Positions 53,238-62,376 of a stretch of 64,000 nt of DNA are shown here, piece after piece. Each line of letters begins with the position of its first letter. Positions within the stretch are counted from its first letter, which is position 1. Source of the stretch: Verrucomicrobium sp. GAS474 (GTDB lineage Bacteria; Verrucomicrobiota; Verrucomicrobiia; Methylacidiphilales; GAS474); NCBI RefSeq assembly GCF_900105685.1, contig NZ_LT629781.1, positions 2,232,001 to 2,296,000 on the forward strand, read 5' to 3'. Position numbers and translations under genes: made by a program. The notes under the pieces were generated by a model. It worked only from the letters and a program-made list of their open reading frames with translations, was not told the origin of the DNA and searched no databases.

Positions 53238-54137
53238 ATGCCGCCCGAACCCGCCGAAGACCCTCTCCTGACCCCGACGGGCGGCGATCCGATCCGCCGC
53301 CTCCTCGACGGGCTGACGGAGATCCCCTCCCTGCCCGCGATCTACATGGAGATCAAGCGCGAGGTCGACAATCCCTACTCCTCCATCACCCAGATCGGCG
53401 AGGTGATCAGCCGGGACCAGAGTCTCACGGCCCGCCTCCTGAAGCTCGCGAACAGCGCCTTCTTCGGCTTCCCCCGGCGGATCGAGACGATCTCCGAGGC
53501 CGTCTCCGTTATCGGCCTGAAGCAGGTCCGCGACCTCGCCCTCTGCACGAAAGTCATCGAGATGTTCGAGGGGATTCCCGACGACCTCTTCGACACCACC
53601 GCCTTCTGGAAGCACAGCATCGGCTGCGGCATCACGGCCCGCGTCCTCGCCTCCTACCATCGGGAGCCGAATGTCGAGCGGTTCTTCGTCGCCGGGCTGC
53701 TCCACGACATCGGCCGCCTCGTCCTCTGCCTCGGGATGCCGGACAAGATGGGCCAGGCCCTCGCCCTCTCCCACAGCAACGGCACCTTCCTCTACCGCGC
53801 GGAGCGGGAGGTCATCGGCTTCGACCACGCCGACGTCGGCGCGGCCCTCATGGAACTCTGGGACCTGCCGGAGAGCCTCTCCGCCGCCGCCGCCTACCAT
53901 CACCGGCCCGGCATGGCCCTCCGCTTCCCGCTCGAAAGCTCCTTCGTCCACCTCGCCGACCTCCTCGCCCACGCGATGGAACTCGGGTCGAGCGGCGTCG
54001 ATTACGTCCCCCCCCTCTCGATCGAGGCGTGGAAGCGGGTCAACCTGAAGCCGACGATCTTCGGGGGGGCGATGCGCGAGATCGACCGGCAGTTCGTCGA
54101 CGTGGTGAAGATTTTCCTCGATACCTCCAAGAGGTAA
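53238..54137 (+). CDS. HDOD-domain signalling protein
   Basis: A 299-residue protein that is almost entirely one HDOD domain: LTEIPSLPAIYMEIKREVDNPYSSITQIGEVISRDQSLTARLLKLANSAFFGFPRRIETISEAVSVIGLKQVRDLAL and FWKHSIGCGITARVLAS...FVAGLLHDIGRLVLCLG. The HD pair (LLHDIG) is present, but HDOD domains are usually not active phosphohydrolases; they act as scaffolds in signalling. It lies between a small adaptor-like protein and a histidine kinase and probably functions with both. Confidence 0.88.
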   Translation: MPPEPAEDPLLTPTGGDPIRRLLDGLTEIPSLPAIYMEIKREVDNPYSSITQIGEVISRDQSLTARLLKLANSAFFGFPRRIETISEAVSVIGLKQVRDLALCTKVIEMFEGIPDDLFDTTAFWKHSIGCGITARVLASYHREPNVERFFVAGLLHDIGRLVLCLGMPDKMGQALALSHSNGTFLYRAEREVIGFDHADVGAALMELWDLPESLSAAAAYHHRPGMALRFPLESSFVHLADLLAHAMELGSSGVDYVPPLSIEAWKRVNLKPTIFGGAMREIDRQFVDVVKIFLDTSKR

Positions 54138-54182
54138 AAAGAGGTAAAAGCGGAAATCGGTTGTCCGGGGGACCGGCTCGCT

Positions 54183-56420
54183 ATGGCTGAAACTGAAAAC
54201 GACGTCCGCCCCCCGGGGGAGTTCTGGCGGTCCGCCTCGCGGCGCGACGCCTACGAGGAACTCCTCGGGAAGATGTCGTCCCTGGAGACCTTCCAGCGGC
54301 AGATCCGCGAATGCCTGAACGAGGACGAGGCCTTCCGCATCGCCGGGGACCACGTCTTCCGCCTCGTCCCCTTCGAGGAGGCCGGCTTCTGGGTCGCCGA
54401 TCCCGAGACCTTCGAGTTCGTCCTCCGCCACGCCCGCCTCTCCGCCGGCGTCGAGGGAATGGGGATCGAGGGGATCGTGAAGGGGGAGATCGCCGCGGGG
54501 ACCTTCGCCTGGGCGCTGAAGCAGACGCGGGCGATCGTCGTCACCAACAACGAGACGGGGAAGAGCCTCTACCTCGCCGCCCTCACCACGCGGGCGCGGA
54601 CCCTCGGCATGTTCGTCGGCGTCCTCTCCCCGGAGCGGGTGCGGACGATCGAGAACGCCCGGGAAATCCTCTCCATCGTCTTCCTCGGCCTCACCTACAC
54701 GCTGGAGAACTTCCAGCTCCTCGGGGAGCTGAAGCATTACAACGAGCACCTCCAGGAACTCGTCCAGATCCGCACCGACGAGGTGATGCGGAAGAGCGCC
54801 GACCTGAAGCGCGAGTCGGCCGACCGCCGCCGCGCCGAGGACGCCCTCCTGCGGAGCGAGACGCGCTATCAGACCGTCTTCCTCGCCCTCGACGACGGTG
54901 TCGTCATCCTCAACCTGGGCGGCCGCGTCGTCGGGAGCAACCCGAGCGCGGCGCGCCTCCTGGGCCTCCCCGAGGAGGAGCTGGGCGGCGTCCCCCATTT
55001 CGAGACCCGCTGGAGCTGGAGTTCCGAGGACGGACGCCGGATCGAGACCGCCGACCTCCCCTTCGTCGCCGCGCTGAAGACCGGCCAGGCGAAGATCGGG
55101 CGGGTCCTCGGCTTCGTCGACGACCGGGGGACCCGGCGCTGGTTCCGGGTCAACGCCCAGCCGCTGAAGGAGGAGGGCGAGACGACCCACAGCGGCGTCG
55201 TCATCTCCTTCTCCGACGTCACCGAGAAGCGCGAGGCCGAGGAGGAGCTCTACCGCAGCGAGGAGCGGCTCCGCAACGCCCTCGACGCCGCCGAGGACGG
55301 CCTCTGGGACTGGAACATCAAGACGGGCCGCTGGATCTGGAACCGCTGCTACATGACGATGCTCGGCTACTCCCCCGAGGCCTTCGAGCCGGGCGAGTCG
55401 ACCTGGCGCAGCCTGATCCATCCCGACGACCTCGTCCACGTCCTCCGGCTGCGGGACGACCACCTCAACGGGCGGAACCCGCTCTACGAGGCCGAATACC
55501 GGATGCGGACCGCCGCGGGCGGCTGGAAGTGGGTCCTCGACCGCGGCCGCGTCGTCGCCCGCGATTCCGACGGTCAGCCCCTCCGTGTCGTCGGCCTTCA
55601 CCAGGACACCACCGTCCGCCGCCAGGCCGAGGAGAGCCTCCGCGCCTCGAAGGTCTCCGCCGAGGAGGCGACGCGGGCGAAGAGCAATTTCCTGGCGATG
55701 ATGAGCCACGAGCTGCGGACCCCGATGAACGGCATCATCGGCTTCACGAACCTCCTCGCCGGGACCCCGCTGAACCGGGAGCAGCGCGATTACGTCCAGC
55801 TCGTCGGCCTCAGCAGCACCCAGCTCCTCGCGATCCTGAACGACCTCCTCGACTTCTCGAAGATCGAGGCGGGCCAGTTCGTCCTCGAGAACAGCGCTTT
55901 CCATCTCCGGCAGAACCTCGACGAGTTCCTCGACCTCTGCGCCGCGCAGGCCCGGGAGAAGAAGCTCTACCTCCGCCTCACCGTCGACGAGGCCCTCCCG
56001 GAGATCCTCGTCGGCGATCCGACGCGCCTCCGCCAGATCCTCCTCAACCTCGTCGGGAACGCCATCAAGTTCACCGAATCGGGCGGGGTCGAGGTGACGG
56101 TGAAGCCGTGCGCCCTTTCGACGGAATTGGCCGAGCTGACCGGCCTTCCCGGCCTCCTCTCGGGCTCGCGGAAATTCGTCGAGTGGAGCATCCGGGACAC
56201 CGGCATCGGGATCCCGAAGGCGAAGCACGAGATCCTCTTCCAGCCTTTCATCCAGGCCGATTCCTCGACCACGCGGCGCTACGGCGGGACCGGCCTCGGC
56301 CTCGCCATCTGCCGCCGCCTCAGCGAGGCGATGGGCGGCGGCATCTGGCTCGAATCGGAGGAGGGGAAGGGCTCGACCTTCCACTTCGTCACGCCGATCG
56401 ACGAGACGGCCGATTTCTAG
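54183..56420 (+). CDS. soluble GAF-PAS-PAS sensor histidine kinase
   Basis: A 745-residue kinase without membrane segments. A GAF-like sensor occupies about 30-185, then a coiled coil (about 185-225), a PAS domain (about 225-355), a second PAS/PAC (about 360-485, with WDWNIKTGRWIWNRCYMTMLGYSPEAF), and the HisKA dimer domain with the phospho-acceptor His in MMSHELRTPMNGIIGF (about 515). The HATPase domain has NLVGNAIKFTESGG (N box), IRDTGIGIPK (G1) and GGTGLGLAICRRLSEAMGG (G2). No receiver domain and no response regulator gene are adjacent, so its partner is encoded elsewhere. It is 45 bases after the HDOD gene. Confidence 0.92.
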   Translation: MAETENDVRPPGEFWRSASRRDAYEELLGKMSSLETFQRQIRECLNEDEAFRIAGDHVFRLVPFEEAGFWVADPETFEFVLRHARLSAGVEGMGIEGIVKGEIAAGTFAWALKQTRAIVVTNNETGKSLYLAALTTRARTLGMFVGVLSPERVRTIENAREILSIVFLGLTYTLENFQLLGELKHYNEHLQELVQIRTDEVMRKSADLKRESADRRRAEDALLRSETRYQTVFLALDDGVVILNLGGRVVGSNPSAARLLGLPEEELGGVPHFETRWSWSSEDGRRIETADLPFVAALKTGQAKIGRVLGFVDDRGTRRWFRVNAQPLKEEGETTHSGVVISFSDVTEKREAEEELYRSEERLRNALDAAEDGLWDWNIKTGRWIWNRCYMTMLGYSPEAFEPGESTWRSLIHPDDLVHVLRLRDDHLNGRNPLYEAEYRMRTAAGGWKWVLDRGRVVARDSDGQPLRVVGLHQDTTVRRQAEESLRASKVSAEEATRAKSNFLAMMSHELRTPMNGIIGFTNLLAGTPLNREQRDYVQLVGLSSTQLLAILNDLLDFSKIEAGQFVLENSAFHLRQNLDEFLDLCAAQAREKKLYLRLTVDEALPEILVGDPTRLRQILLNLVGNAIKFTESGGVEVTVKPCALSTELAELTGLPGLLSGSRKFVEWSIRDTGIGIPKAKHEILFQPFIQADSSTTRRYGGTGLGLAICRRLSEAMGGGIWLESEEGKGSTFHFVTPIDETADF

Positions 56421-56465
56421 AAGCTCTACGTTGAGACAGGGCTTTTGCCGCCAAGTTCGCCGAAT

Positions 56466-57890
56466 ATGCCGTCACGCTCCCCTTTGATCTTCTGGCTTCT
56501 GCTGGTCCTGATATCGGGTATCGGACGGGCGGCGATTGTTTCCGAGGGGAGCCGGGAGAGCGGCCTCGTCGTCGAGGGGGACATCGACCTGCCGGTCCAC
56601 GACCTCTACGGCGTGGTCTCGCAATTCGGAGCGGCCCTCTCGCCCGCCCCGCCGTCCGACGGCACCGCCTTCCCCCCGGCCCGGCTGACGGTCCACGTGG
56701 AGCGGCAGAACCCGGGCGACGCCCCGAGGGAGGCCGAGATCGATTGCCTGACCCGGAAACGGGAAACCGATGTCCGCGTCGTCGTCTATGTCGGCTCCCC
56801 CGCGCCGGTCGAGGGGTGGCTGCGGGAGATCGTCCGCGGGCTCCTCTATCGCCGGGCGGCGATGCTCGGTGCCCGCTATGCGGAGGGGAGCGAGCCGCCG
56901 CCGCTCCCCTACTGGATCGTCGAGGGGGCCTACCAGACCGTGACGGGGCGGAACGAGGAGACCTTCAAGGCCGTCTCCCGGCGCGCCCGCCTCTTCGGCA
57001 AGGTCCCGCTCGTCGAGACGGTGATCGGCTGGGAGAATGGCGGAGAAGAGGTTCCCGCCGATCCGGTGACCGAGACGTGGCGCGGGGCGTTCTGCTGGGG
57101 CCTCTATCTTTTCTACCAGACCGCCCCGGGCCATCGCGGCGACCTCGACCGCTGGTTCGCCTCCCTGCCGGGCGGCGACGTCCCGCTCCAGGCGGGGAAG
57201 GCGGCCGAAAAGGAATGGGTCGAATTCCAAAAGACGTTGGGAAAGAAACGGGACGATCTCGTCTACGCCTGGGACCTGTACTCCTGGGATCGGAGCCAGA
57301 GCGAGCTGGAGGCGCTGAACACGATTTCGTTCCCCGCCTGGACGCCGCCTTCCAAGCCGGGGGCGAGCGACAAGAAAGAGGCCGACAAGAAAATGAGGGA
57401 GGAGGAAGCGAAGGCGGCGGTCGCGCTCTCCTCGAAGCAGGGCCGTCCCGAGGGGGCTGCGGTTCCAGCTCCAGCATCGGCTCCGGCGACCGATCGGGCC
57501 TGGGAGGCGATGACGCTGCCGCTCGCCGACCTGCCGCAGGAGGCGGGCCACCCGCTCTTCGCCGCCACGTTGCGGGAGCGGATCGACAAGCTGATCGTCC
57601 TGGAGATGCGGGCGAATTTCGCCTGGCGTCCGGTGATCGCCCTCGAACGGGACGCGCTGATGGCGCTGATCAATCCCGATCCCCTCGTGGCGGCGACTTA
57701 TCCGACGCGGCTTTCCTACGCGGCGACGGCCCAGGCCCGCCTCGGCGGCCTGGCGGGGCGGATGACTGATTACGTCAACTGGTTCGAGGTGAACCGCCGC
57801 TCGGGAGACGAGGCCTCGCAGGGGGAATTCGGCGGCTATTTTGCGCTGATGGGCCGATTTGAAGTGTTGAGGGCGTTGCGGGAGAAGTGA
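56466..57890 (+). CDS. exported protein of unknown function
   Basis: A 474-residue protein from the ATG at 56466, chosen because it starts a signal peptide (MPSRSPLIFWLLLVLISGIGRAA); a TTG seven codons upstream is in frame. The middle holds PYWIVEGAYQTVTGRNEETFKAVSRRARLFGKVP, reminiscent of secreted gluzincin-like peptidase relatives, but no HExxH is present. A charged Lys/Glu segment and an Ala/Pro linker lie at about 300-345. I cannot assign a family. It converges on the amidase gene with a 15-base gap. Confidence 0.62.
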   Translation: MPSRSPLIFWLLLVLISGIGRAAIVSEGSRESGLVVEGDIDLPVHDLYGVVSQFGAALSPAPPSDGTAFPPARLTVHVERQNPGDAPREAEIDCLTRKRETDVRVVVYVGSPAPVEGWLREIVRGLLYRRAAMLGARYAEGSEPPPLPYWIVEGAYQTVTGRNEETFKAVSRRARLFGKVPLVETVIGWENGGEEVPADPVTETWRGAFCWGLYLFYQTAPGHRGDLDRWFASLPGGDVPLQAGKAAEKEWVEFQKTLGKKRDDLVYAWDLYSWDRSQSELEALNTISFPAWTPPSKPGASDKKEADKKMREEEAKAAVALSSKQGRPEGAAVPAPASAPATDRAWEAMTLPLADLPQEAGHPLFAATLRERIDKLIVLEMRANFAWRPVIALERDALMALINPDPLVAATYPTRLSYAATAQARLGGLAGRMTDYVNWFEVNRRSGDEASQGEFGGYFALMGRFEVLRALREK

Positions 57891-57905
57891 TGGGACCGAA
57901 GCGCC

Positions 57906-59189
57906 TCAGGGCTTCGCCACCGGTCCGTACGCTTCGAGAAGTCCATCGACCACGCATCCCGCGTATTCCCGGAAGATGCTCTTGTATTCCTTCCCCTCGA
58001 AGGTCCGTTCCCCCTCGTAATCCCCGGCGACGAACCGCTTTGCCGAAAGCCGGTTGTTCATGAAGTAGGGCTCGGTCGTGATGACGGGGCCGTCATCCTG
58101 TCGGCTGGCCCCCAGGTTCCGCGCCACCACGTCGTAATTCTCCTCGTGGACGAGGCGGGTCGTCGGCGAGTTCCCGTAGGGGACGGGCGGGAGTCCCGTC
58201 GCCTTCTTGAACGCCCGGGCGATGGCGGCGGCGACGTCGTACTCGACCGGCGCGACGCGGGCGAAGGTCTTGTAGAGCATCCGGAACCGGATGTCGGGAT
58301 CGGCGACCTCGTCGGGCATGTAGGCCCCCTCGACGAAGAAGATGTTCTGATTCGGCCCGATGAGGTGGCCGGAACCGCTGGACGGGGTCGCGTTGATGTA
58401 AAGGACGAGGGTGACGTCGGCCTTGGGGAACTCCCGGCGGATCTTCTCGGCGCGGGAGAGGAACTCGTACTTCCGCTCGAAGAGGATGTGGCTCATCAAT
58501 TCGAGGCGGGAGGGGGAGATGAACGTCGCCTCGGGATGCTTTTTCAGGATCGTCTCCCGCGCCTCGCCGAGGAGCCCGGCCGGGCGGGCGTCGGTGACCG
58601 GCTCCGGCGTCGTCCGGGTCGGGAAGACGACGGCACCGAGGGCGGTCAATTCCTTGGTCAGGATCGCGGCGGTGATGAGGTTGAGGTCGCCCTCCTGGAG
58701 CCGTCCGACCCCCTCGTATTCGATCGAGCGGTCCTCGATCTGTCCCCACGCGCCGCCGATGTGGCCGGGGTCGATGGCGATGCGGAGGCCGTCGAGGGGC
58801 CTGCCGGAGGGCTTCGGCCCGGCGCGGAACTCGGCCGGGGTCCGGAAATCGGCGTGCTTCTTCTTCTCCCCGACGACGGGGGCGAAGGCGATCCGGATGT
58901 CGGGCTCCCCCGTTTTCTCCGGCGTGGCGAAGACGGCGAGGGCGTCGTCGCCGAGGGTGCTCTGCTTCAGGAGGGAGCGCGAGGGGTCGAAGAGGGGGAG
59001 GGTCTCCTCGAACTCGGCCCGGGTCATCGTCCCGTCGTAACGCTGGAGCCAGGCCCACGCCTCGGGATGATCGGTGACGGCGGCGGGGGGGAGGGGACCG
59101 GAGGCCTGGGCCTTGCATCCCGAAAGAAGGAGGCCGAAGGCGGCGCAAACGAGGCAGACGAAGGGGGAGGGGACCCGGAAAACCGACAT
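57906..59189 (-). CDS. lipoprotein N-acetylmuramoyl-L-alanine amidase (Amidase_3)
   Basis: A 427-residue lipoprotein with a lipobox in AFGLLLSGCKA (Cys about residue 25). The catalytic domain starts LRIAIDPGHIGGAWG (first Zn His), has the Glu ligand in GRLQEGDLNLITAAIL, and continues with VTLVLYINATPSSGSG, where canonical AmiC enzymes have the second zinc His in an ADLFVSIHAN motif. Here that place reads YINA, so zinc binding may differ. The C-terminal 150 residues are unlike AmiC. It would cleave the amide bond between MurNAc and the stem peptide. Divergent from lysA. Confidence 0.82.
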   Translation of the reverse strand: MSVFRVPSPFVCLVCAAFGLLLSGCKAQASGPLPPAAVTDHPEAWAWLQRYDGTMTRAEFEETLPLFDPSRSLLKQSTLGDDALAVFATPEKTGEPDIRIAFAPVVGEKKKHADFRTPAEFRAGPKPSGRPLDGLRIAIDPGHIGGAWGQIEDRSIEYEGVGRLQEGDLNLITAAILTKELTALGAVVFPTRTTPEPVTDARPAGLLGEARETILKKHPEATFISPSRLELMSHILFERKYEFLSRAEKIRREFPKADVTLVLYINATPSSGSGHLIGPNQNIFFVEGAYMPDEVADPDIRFRMLYKTFARVAPVEYDVAAAIARAFKKATGLPPVPYGNSPTTRLVHEENYDVVARNLGASRQDDGPVITTEPYFMNNRLSAKRFVAGDYEGERTFEGKEYKSIFREYAGCVVDGLLEAYGPVAKP

Positions 59190-59246
59190 GGGGGCGAAGA
59201 ATGGAGATCCCCCCCGGCGATGACAAGCGGGAATGCCCCCCCTCTA

Positions 59247-59281
59247 TCTGATTTGCTATCAGAGTGGGAGTTTGATACAAG
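59247..59281 (+). promoter_or_regulatory. predicted lysA promoter with overlapping palindrome
   Basis: TTGCTA (59253-59258) and TACAAG (59276-59281) are 17 bases apart, 25 bases before the lysA ATG. TCTGAT-TTGCT-ATCAGA (59247-59263) overlaps the -35 and could be an operator. Confidence 0.42.
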
Positions 59282-59305
59282 TACGGGCTCTTTCTCAAAC
59301 ATACG

Positions 59306-60583
59306 ATGCATCACTTCCACTACAAGGGTGGCAAGCTCTACGCCGAGGGGGTTTCCCTCGACGCGCTCGCCGAAGAATACGGAACTCCGCTCTACGTCTA
59401 TTCCGGGCACACCGTCGTGGAACATTACAAGGCCCTCGACCACGCCCTGAAGCCCCTCGACCACCTCATCTGCTACGCGATGAAGGCCAACTCGACCCTC
59501 GCCCTCCTCCGCCTCCTCGCGCGGCAGGGCTCCGGCTTCGACCTCGTCAGCGGCGGGGAACTCTTCCGCGTCCAGCAGGCCGGGGGCGATCCCGGGAAGT
59601 GCACCTTCGCCGGGGTCGGCAAGACCCGGGCCGAGATCGAGCAGGCGCTCCGCGCCGGGATCTACTGCTTCATGGTCGAGAGCGAGGCCGAGCTGACCTT
59701 CATCAACGAGGTCGCCACCCGCCTCCGGAAGATCGCCCCCGTCGCCCTCCGGGTGAACCCGAACGTCGACGCGAAGACCCACTCGAAGATCACCACCGGG
59801 ACCTACGAGAACAAGTTCGGCATCGCCTTCGAGGAGATCCCCGCCCTCTATCAGCGCGCCACGGCGCTGAAGCACGTCACCCTGCGCGGCGTCCAGATGC
59901 ACATCGGTTCCCAGATCACCACGGCGGCCCCCTTCGCCGCCGCGGTGAAGAAGATGATCCCCCTCGTCCGCGAGCTCCATCGCCGCCATCGGCTCGAGTT
60001 CTTCGACATCGGCGGCGGCATCGGCATCGTCTACGAGGACGCCCTCGCCAGCGGCCAGCCCGATTGGTGGAAGAAGAAGGGCGCCCCCCTCACGCCCGCC
60101 GCCTACGCGGAATCGGTCGTGCCGCAGCTCCGCACCCTCGGGCTGAAGGTCCTCGTCGAGCCGGGCCGCTTCATGGTCGGCAACGCCGGGGTCCTCCTCA
60201 GCGAGGTCCTCTACGTGAAGAAGACCGGGAAGAAGAACTTCGTCATCATCGACGCCGCGATGAACGACCTCATCCGCCCCGCCTTCTACGACTCCTACCA
60301 CGAGATCGTCCCCCTCCGCGCCAAGACCGGCAAGACCATCCCCTCCGACGTCGTCGGGCCGATCTGCGAGTCGGGCGACACCTTCGCGAAGGACCGCCCC
60401 CTCCAGCCCCTGAAGACGGGCGACCGCATCGCCTTCCTCAGCGCCGGGGCGTACGGCTTCACGATGGCCTCGAACTACAACACCCGCCCCCGCGCCGCCG
60501 AGATCCTCGTCGAGGGGACGAAGGTGAAGCTCGCCCGGAAGCGGGAAGCCCTCGTCGACCTCATCCGCGGGGAGACGGCCTAG
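59306..60583 (+). CDS. lysA: diaminopimelate decarboxylase
   Basis: A 425-residue fold-type III PLP enzyme producing L-lysine from meso-diaminopimelate. The Schiff-base Lys is in LICYAMKANSTLALLRLL. Other landmarks are GFDLVSGGELFRVQQAG, RVNPNVDAKTHSKITTG, EFFDIGGGIGI, VEPGRFMVGNAGVLLSEVLY and VGPICESGDTFAKDR (substrate-binding CESGD). Normal length. It heads the lysA-dapF-dapA-dapB run, in which the genes are separated by 36, -10 and 30 bases, a likely single operon. Confidence 0.95.
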   Translation: MHHFHYKGGKLYAEGVSLDALAEEYGTPLYVYSGHTVVEHYKALDHALKPLDHLICYAMKANSTLALLRLLARQGSGFDLVSGGELFRVQQAGGDPGKCTFAGVGKTRAEIEQALRAGIYCFMVESEAELTFINEVATRLRKIAPVALRVNPNVDAKTHSKITTGTYENKFGIAFEEIPALYQRATALKHVTLRGVQMHIGSQITTAAPFAAAVKKMIPLVRELHRRHRLEFFDIGGGIGIVYEDALASGQPDWWKKKGAPLTPAAYAESVVPQLRTLGLKVLVEPGRFMVGNAGVLLSEVLYVKKTGKKNFVIIDAAMNDLIRPAFYDSYHEIVPLRAKTGKTIPSDVVGPICESGDTFAKDRPLQPLKTGDRIAFLSAGAYGFTMASNYNTRPRAAEILVEGTKVKLARKREALVDLIRGETA

Positions 60584-60619
60584 GCCCTTCCCCGGCGGAC
60601 TTCCCTCCACTCGAGACCC

Positions 60620-61453
60620 ATGCCCATGAAGCTTTCCTTCACGAAGATGACCGGAGCCGGAAACGACTTCGTCATGCTCGACAACCGCGCCTGCACCACG
60701 TTCCTTTCGGCCTCGCAGATCGCCTTCCTCTGCGACCGCCACTTCGGCGTCGGCGGGGACGGCCTCCTGCTGCTGGAGCCCCCCGCCAACCCCGAGGCCG
60801 CCGACTTCCGCATGCGTTACTACAACGCCGACGGGAGCGAGGCCGACATGTGCGGCAACGGCGCGCGCTGCTTCGCCCAGTTCGCCCGCCACCTCGGCGC
60901 GACGAAGTCCCTCGGCGATTCGATCAAGTTCGAGACCCTCGCCGGGATCATCTCGGCCACCTACGTCGGGAACGAGGTCGCCATCGTCCTCACCGCGCCC
61001 CACAGCCTGGAACGGGCCAAGGCCGTCCCCACCCGGAGCGCCGGGGAGATCACCGTCGGCTTCATCAACACTGGCGTTCCCCACGCCGTTCAGTTCGTCG
61101 CCGATGTCGAGAAGATCGACATCCGCACCCTCGGCGCCGAGGTCCGCTACAACGAGGTCTTCAAGCCGAAGGGGACCAACGCCAACTTCGCCCAGATCAC
61201 CGGCCCCGACTCGATCCGCGTCCGCACCTACGAGCGCGGCGTCGAGGACGAGACCCTCGCCTGCGGCACCGGCGTCTCGGCCGCCGCCGTTCTCGCCCAC
61301 CTCGTCCACGGTGTGGCGAAGCCCGTCCGCGTCCTCGTCCAGGGGAAGTCGATCCTCACGGTCGACTTCAGGGAAGAGGGTTCCGAGATCTCGAACATCG
61401 TCCTTCAAGGCCCCGCCCTCGTCGTCTTCACCGGAGAAATCGAATGTCCCTAA
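60620..61453 (+). CDS. dapF: diaminopimelate epimerase
   Basis: A 277-residue PLP-independent epimerase converting LL- to meso-diaminopimelate. Both catalytic Cys are visible, in ADMCGNGARCFAQF and DETLACGTGVSAAAV. FTKMTGAGNDFVMLDNR is the standard start, and VGFINTGVPHAVQFV and FKPKGTNANFAQI are typical of the family. It overlaps dapA by 10 bases. Confidence 0.95.
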   Translation: MPMKLSFTKMTGAGNDFVMLDNRACTTFLSASQIAFLCDRHFGVGGDGLLLLEPPANPEAADFRMRYYNADGSEADMCGNGARCFAQFARHLGATKSLGDSIKFETLAGIISATYVGNEVAIVLTAPHSLERAKAVPTRSAGEITVGFINTGVPHAVQFVADVEKIDIRTLGAEVRYNEVFKPKGTNANFAQITGPDSIRVRTYERGVEDETLACGTGVSAAAVLAHLVHGVAKPVRVLVQGKSILTVDFREEGSEISNIVLQGPALVVFTGEIECP

Positions 61454-62346
61454 GCCCTGCCGCCAGTGTCATCCAGGGGGCCTACACCGCCCTCGTCACC
61501 CCCTTCCAAACGGGCGGCGACAAGGTCGATGAAGTGGCGCTGACCGCCCTCATCGAGGCCCAGATCGCCGGGGGGATCACCGGGATCGTCCCCGTCGGCA
61601 CCACCGGGGAATCGCCGACCCTCGATTACGACGAGCACCTCCGCGTCATCGAACTGAGCGTCCAGGTGGCCAAGGGCCGCTGCCAGGTCGTCGCCGGGAC
61701 CGGCTCGAACAGCACGAAGGAAGCCGTCTACCTCTCCCGGGAGGCCGAGCGCCTCGGGGCCGATTCCCTCCTCCTCGTCGCCCCCTATTACAACAAGCCG
61801 ACCCAGGAAGGGCTCTACCAGCACTTCCTGAAGATCGCCGGGGCCGTGTCGATCCCCATTATCTTGTACAGCATCCCGGGCCGCTGCGGCATCGAGATCG
61901 CCGTCGAGACCGTCGCCCGCCTCGCCGCCGCCGCGCCGAACATCGTCGCGATCAAGGAAGCGGGCGGCTCCGTCGACCGCGTCACCCAGCTCCGGCAGGC
62001 CCTCCCCGCCTCCTTCGCCATCCTCTCCGGCGACGACGGCCTCACCCTGCCCTTCCTCAGCGTCGGGGCGGTCGGCGTCATCAGCGTCGCCTCGAACGTC
62101 GTCCCGAAGGAAGTGGCCGACCTTGTCTCCCTCTTCGCCTCCGGGAAGACCGCCGAGGCCGAGGCCCTCCACCGCCGCCTCACCCCGCTCTTCCGCGACC
62201 TCTTCGTCGAGACCAATCCGGTGCCGACGAAGTTCGCCCTCGCCCGGCGCGGGGCGATGACCGAGGAAGTCCGCCTGCCCCTCGTCCCGCTCAGCGCGGC
62301 GGGCCGGGAGAAGGTCGGCAAGACCCTCGACGCCTTGGGTCTCTAG
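61444..62346 (+). CDS. dapA: 4-hydroxy-tetrahydrodipicolinate synthase
   Basis: A 300-residue TIM-barrel aldolase joining pyruvate and aspartate semialdehyde, the first committed step of the lysine/DAP branch. It has GAYTALVTPFQTGGDKVDEVAL, GIVPVGTTGESPTLDYDEH, SLLLVAPYYNKPTQEGLYQHF, ILYSIPGRCGIEI and the Schiff-base Lys in IVAIKEAGGSVDRV. The ATG at 61444 lies inside the end of dapF, consistent with coupled translation. Confidence 0.95.
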   Translation: MSLSPAASVIQGAYTALVTPFQTGGDKVDEVALTALIEAQIAGGITGIVPVGTTGESPTLDYDEHLRVIELSVQVAKGRCQVVAGTGSNSTKEAVYLSREAERLGADSLLLVAPYYNKPTQEGLYQHFLKIAGAVSIPIILYSIPGRCGIEIAVETVARLAAAAPNIVAIKEAGGSVDRVTQLRQALPASFAILSGDDGLTLPFLSVGAVGVISVASNVVPKEVADLVSLFASGKTAEAEALHRRLTPLFRDLFVETNPVPTKFALARRGAMTEEVRLPLVPLSAAGREKVGKTLDALGL

Positions 62347-62376
62347 CTCTCTCCCCAGCTTCACACAGGAAATCGC

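Noticed and set aside
59190-59305. Lysine riboswitch before lysA
   Set aside because: The gap is only 116 bases and lacks the lysine-aptamer core; only a short palindrome is seen.
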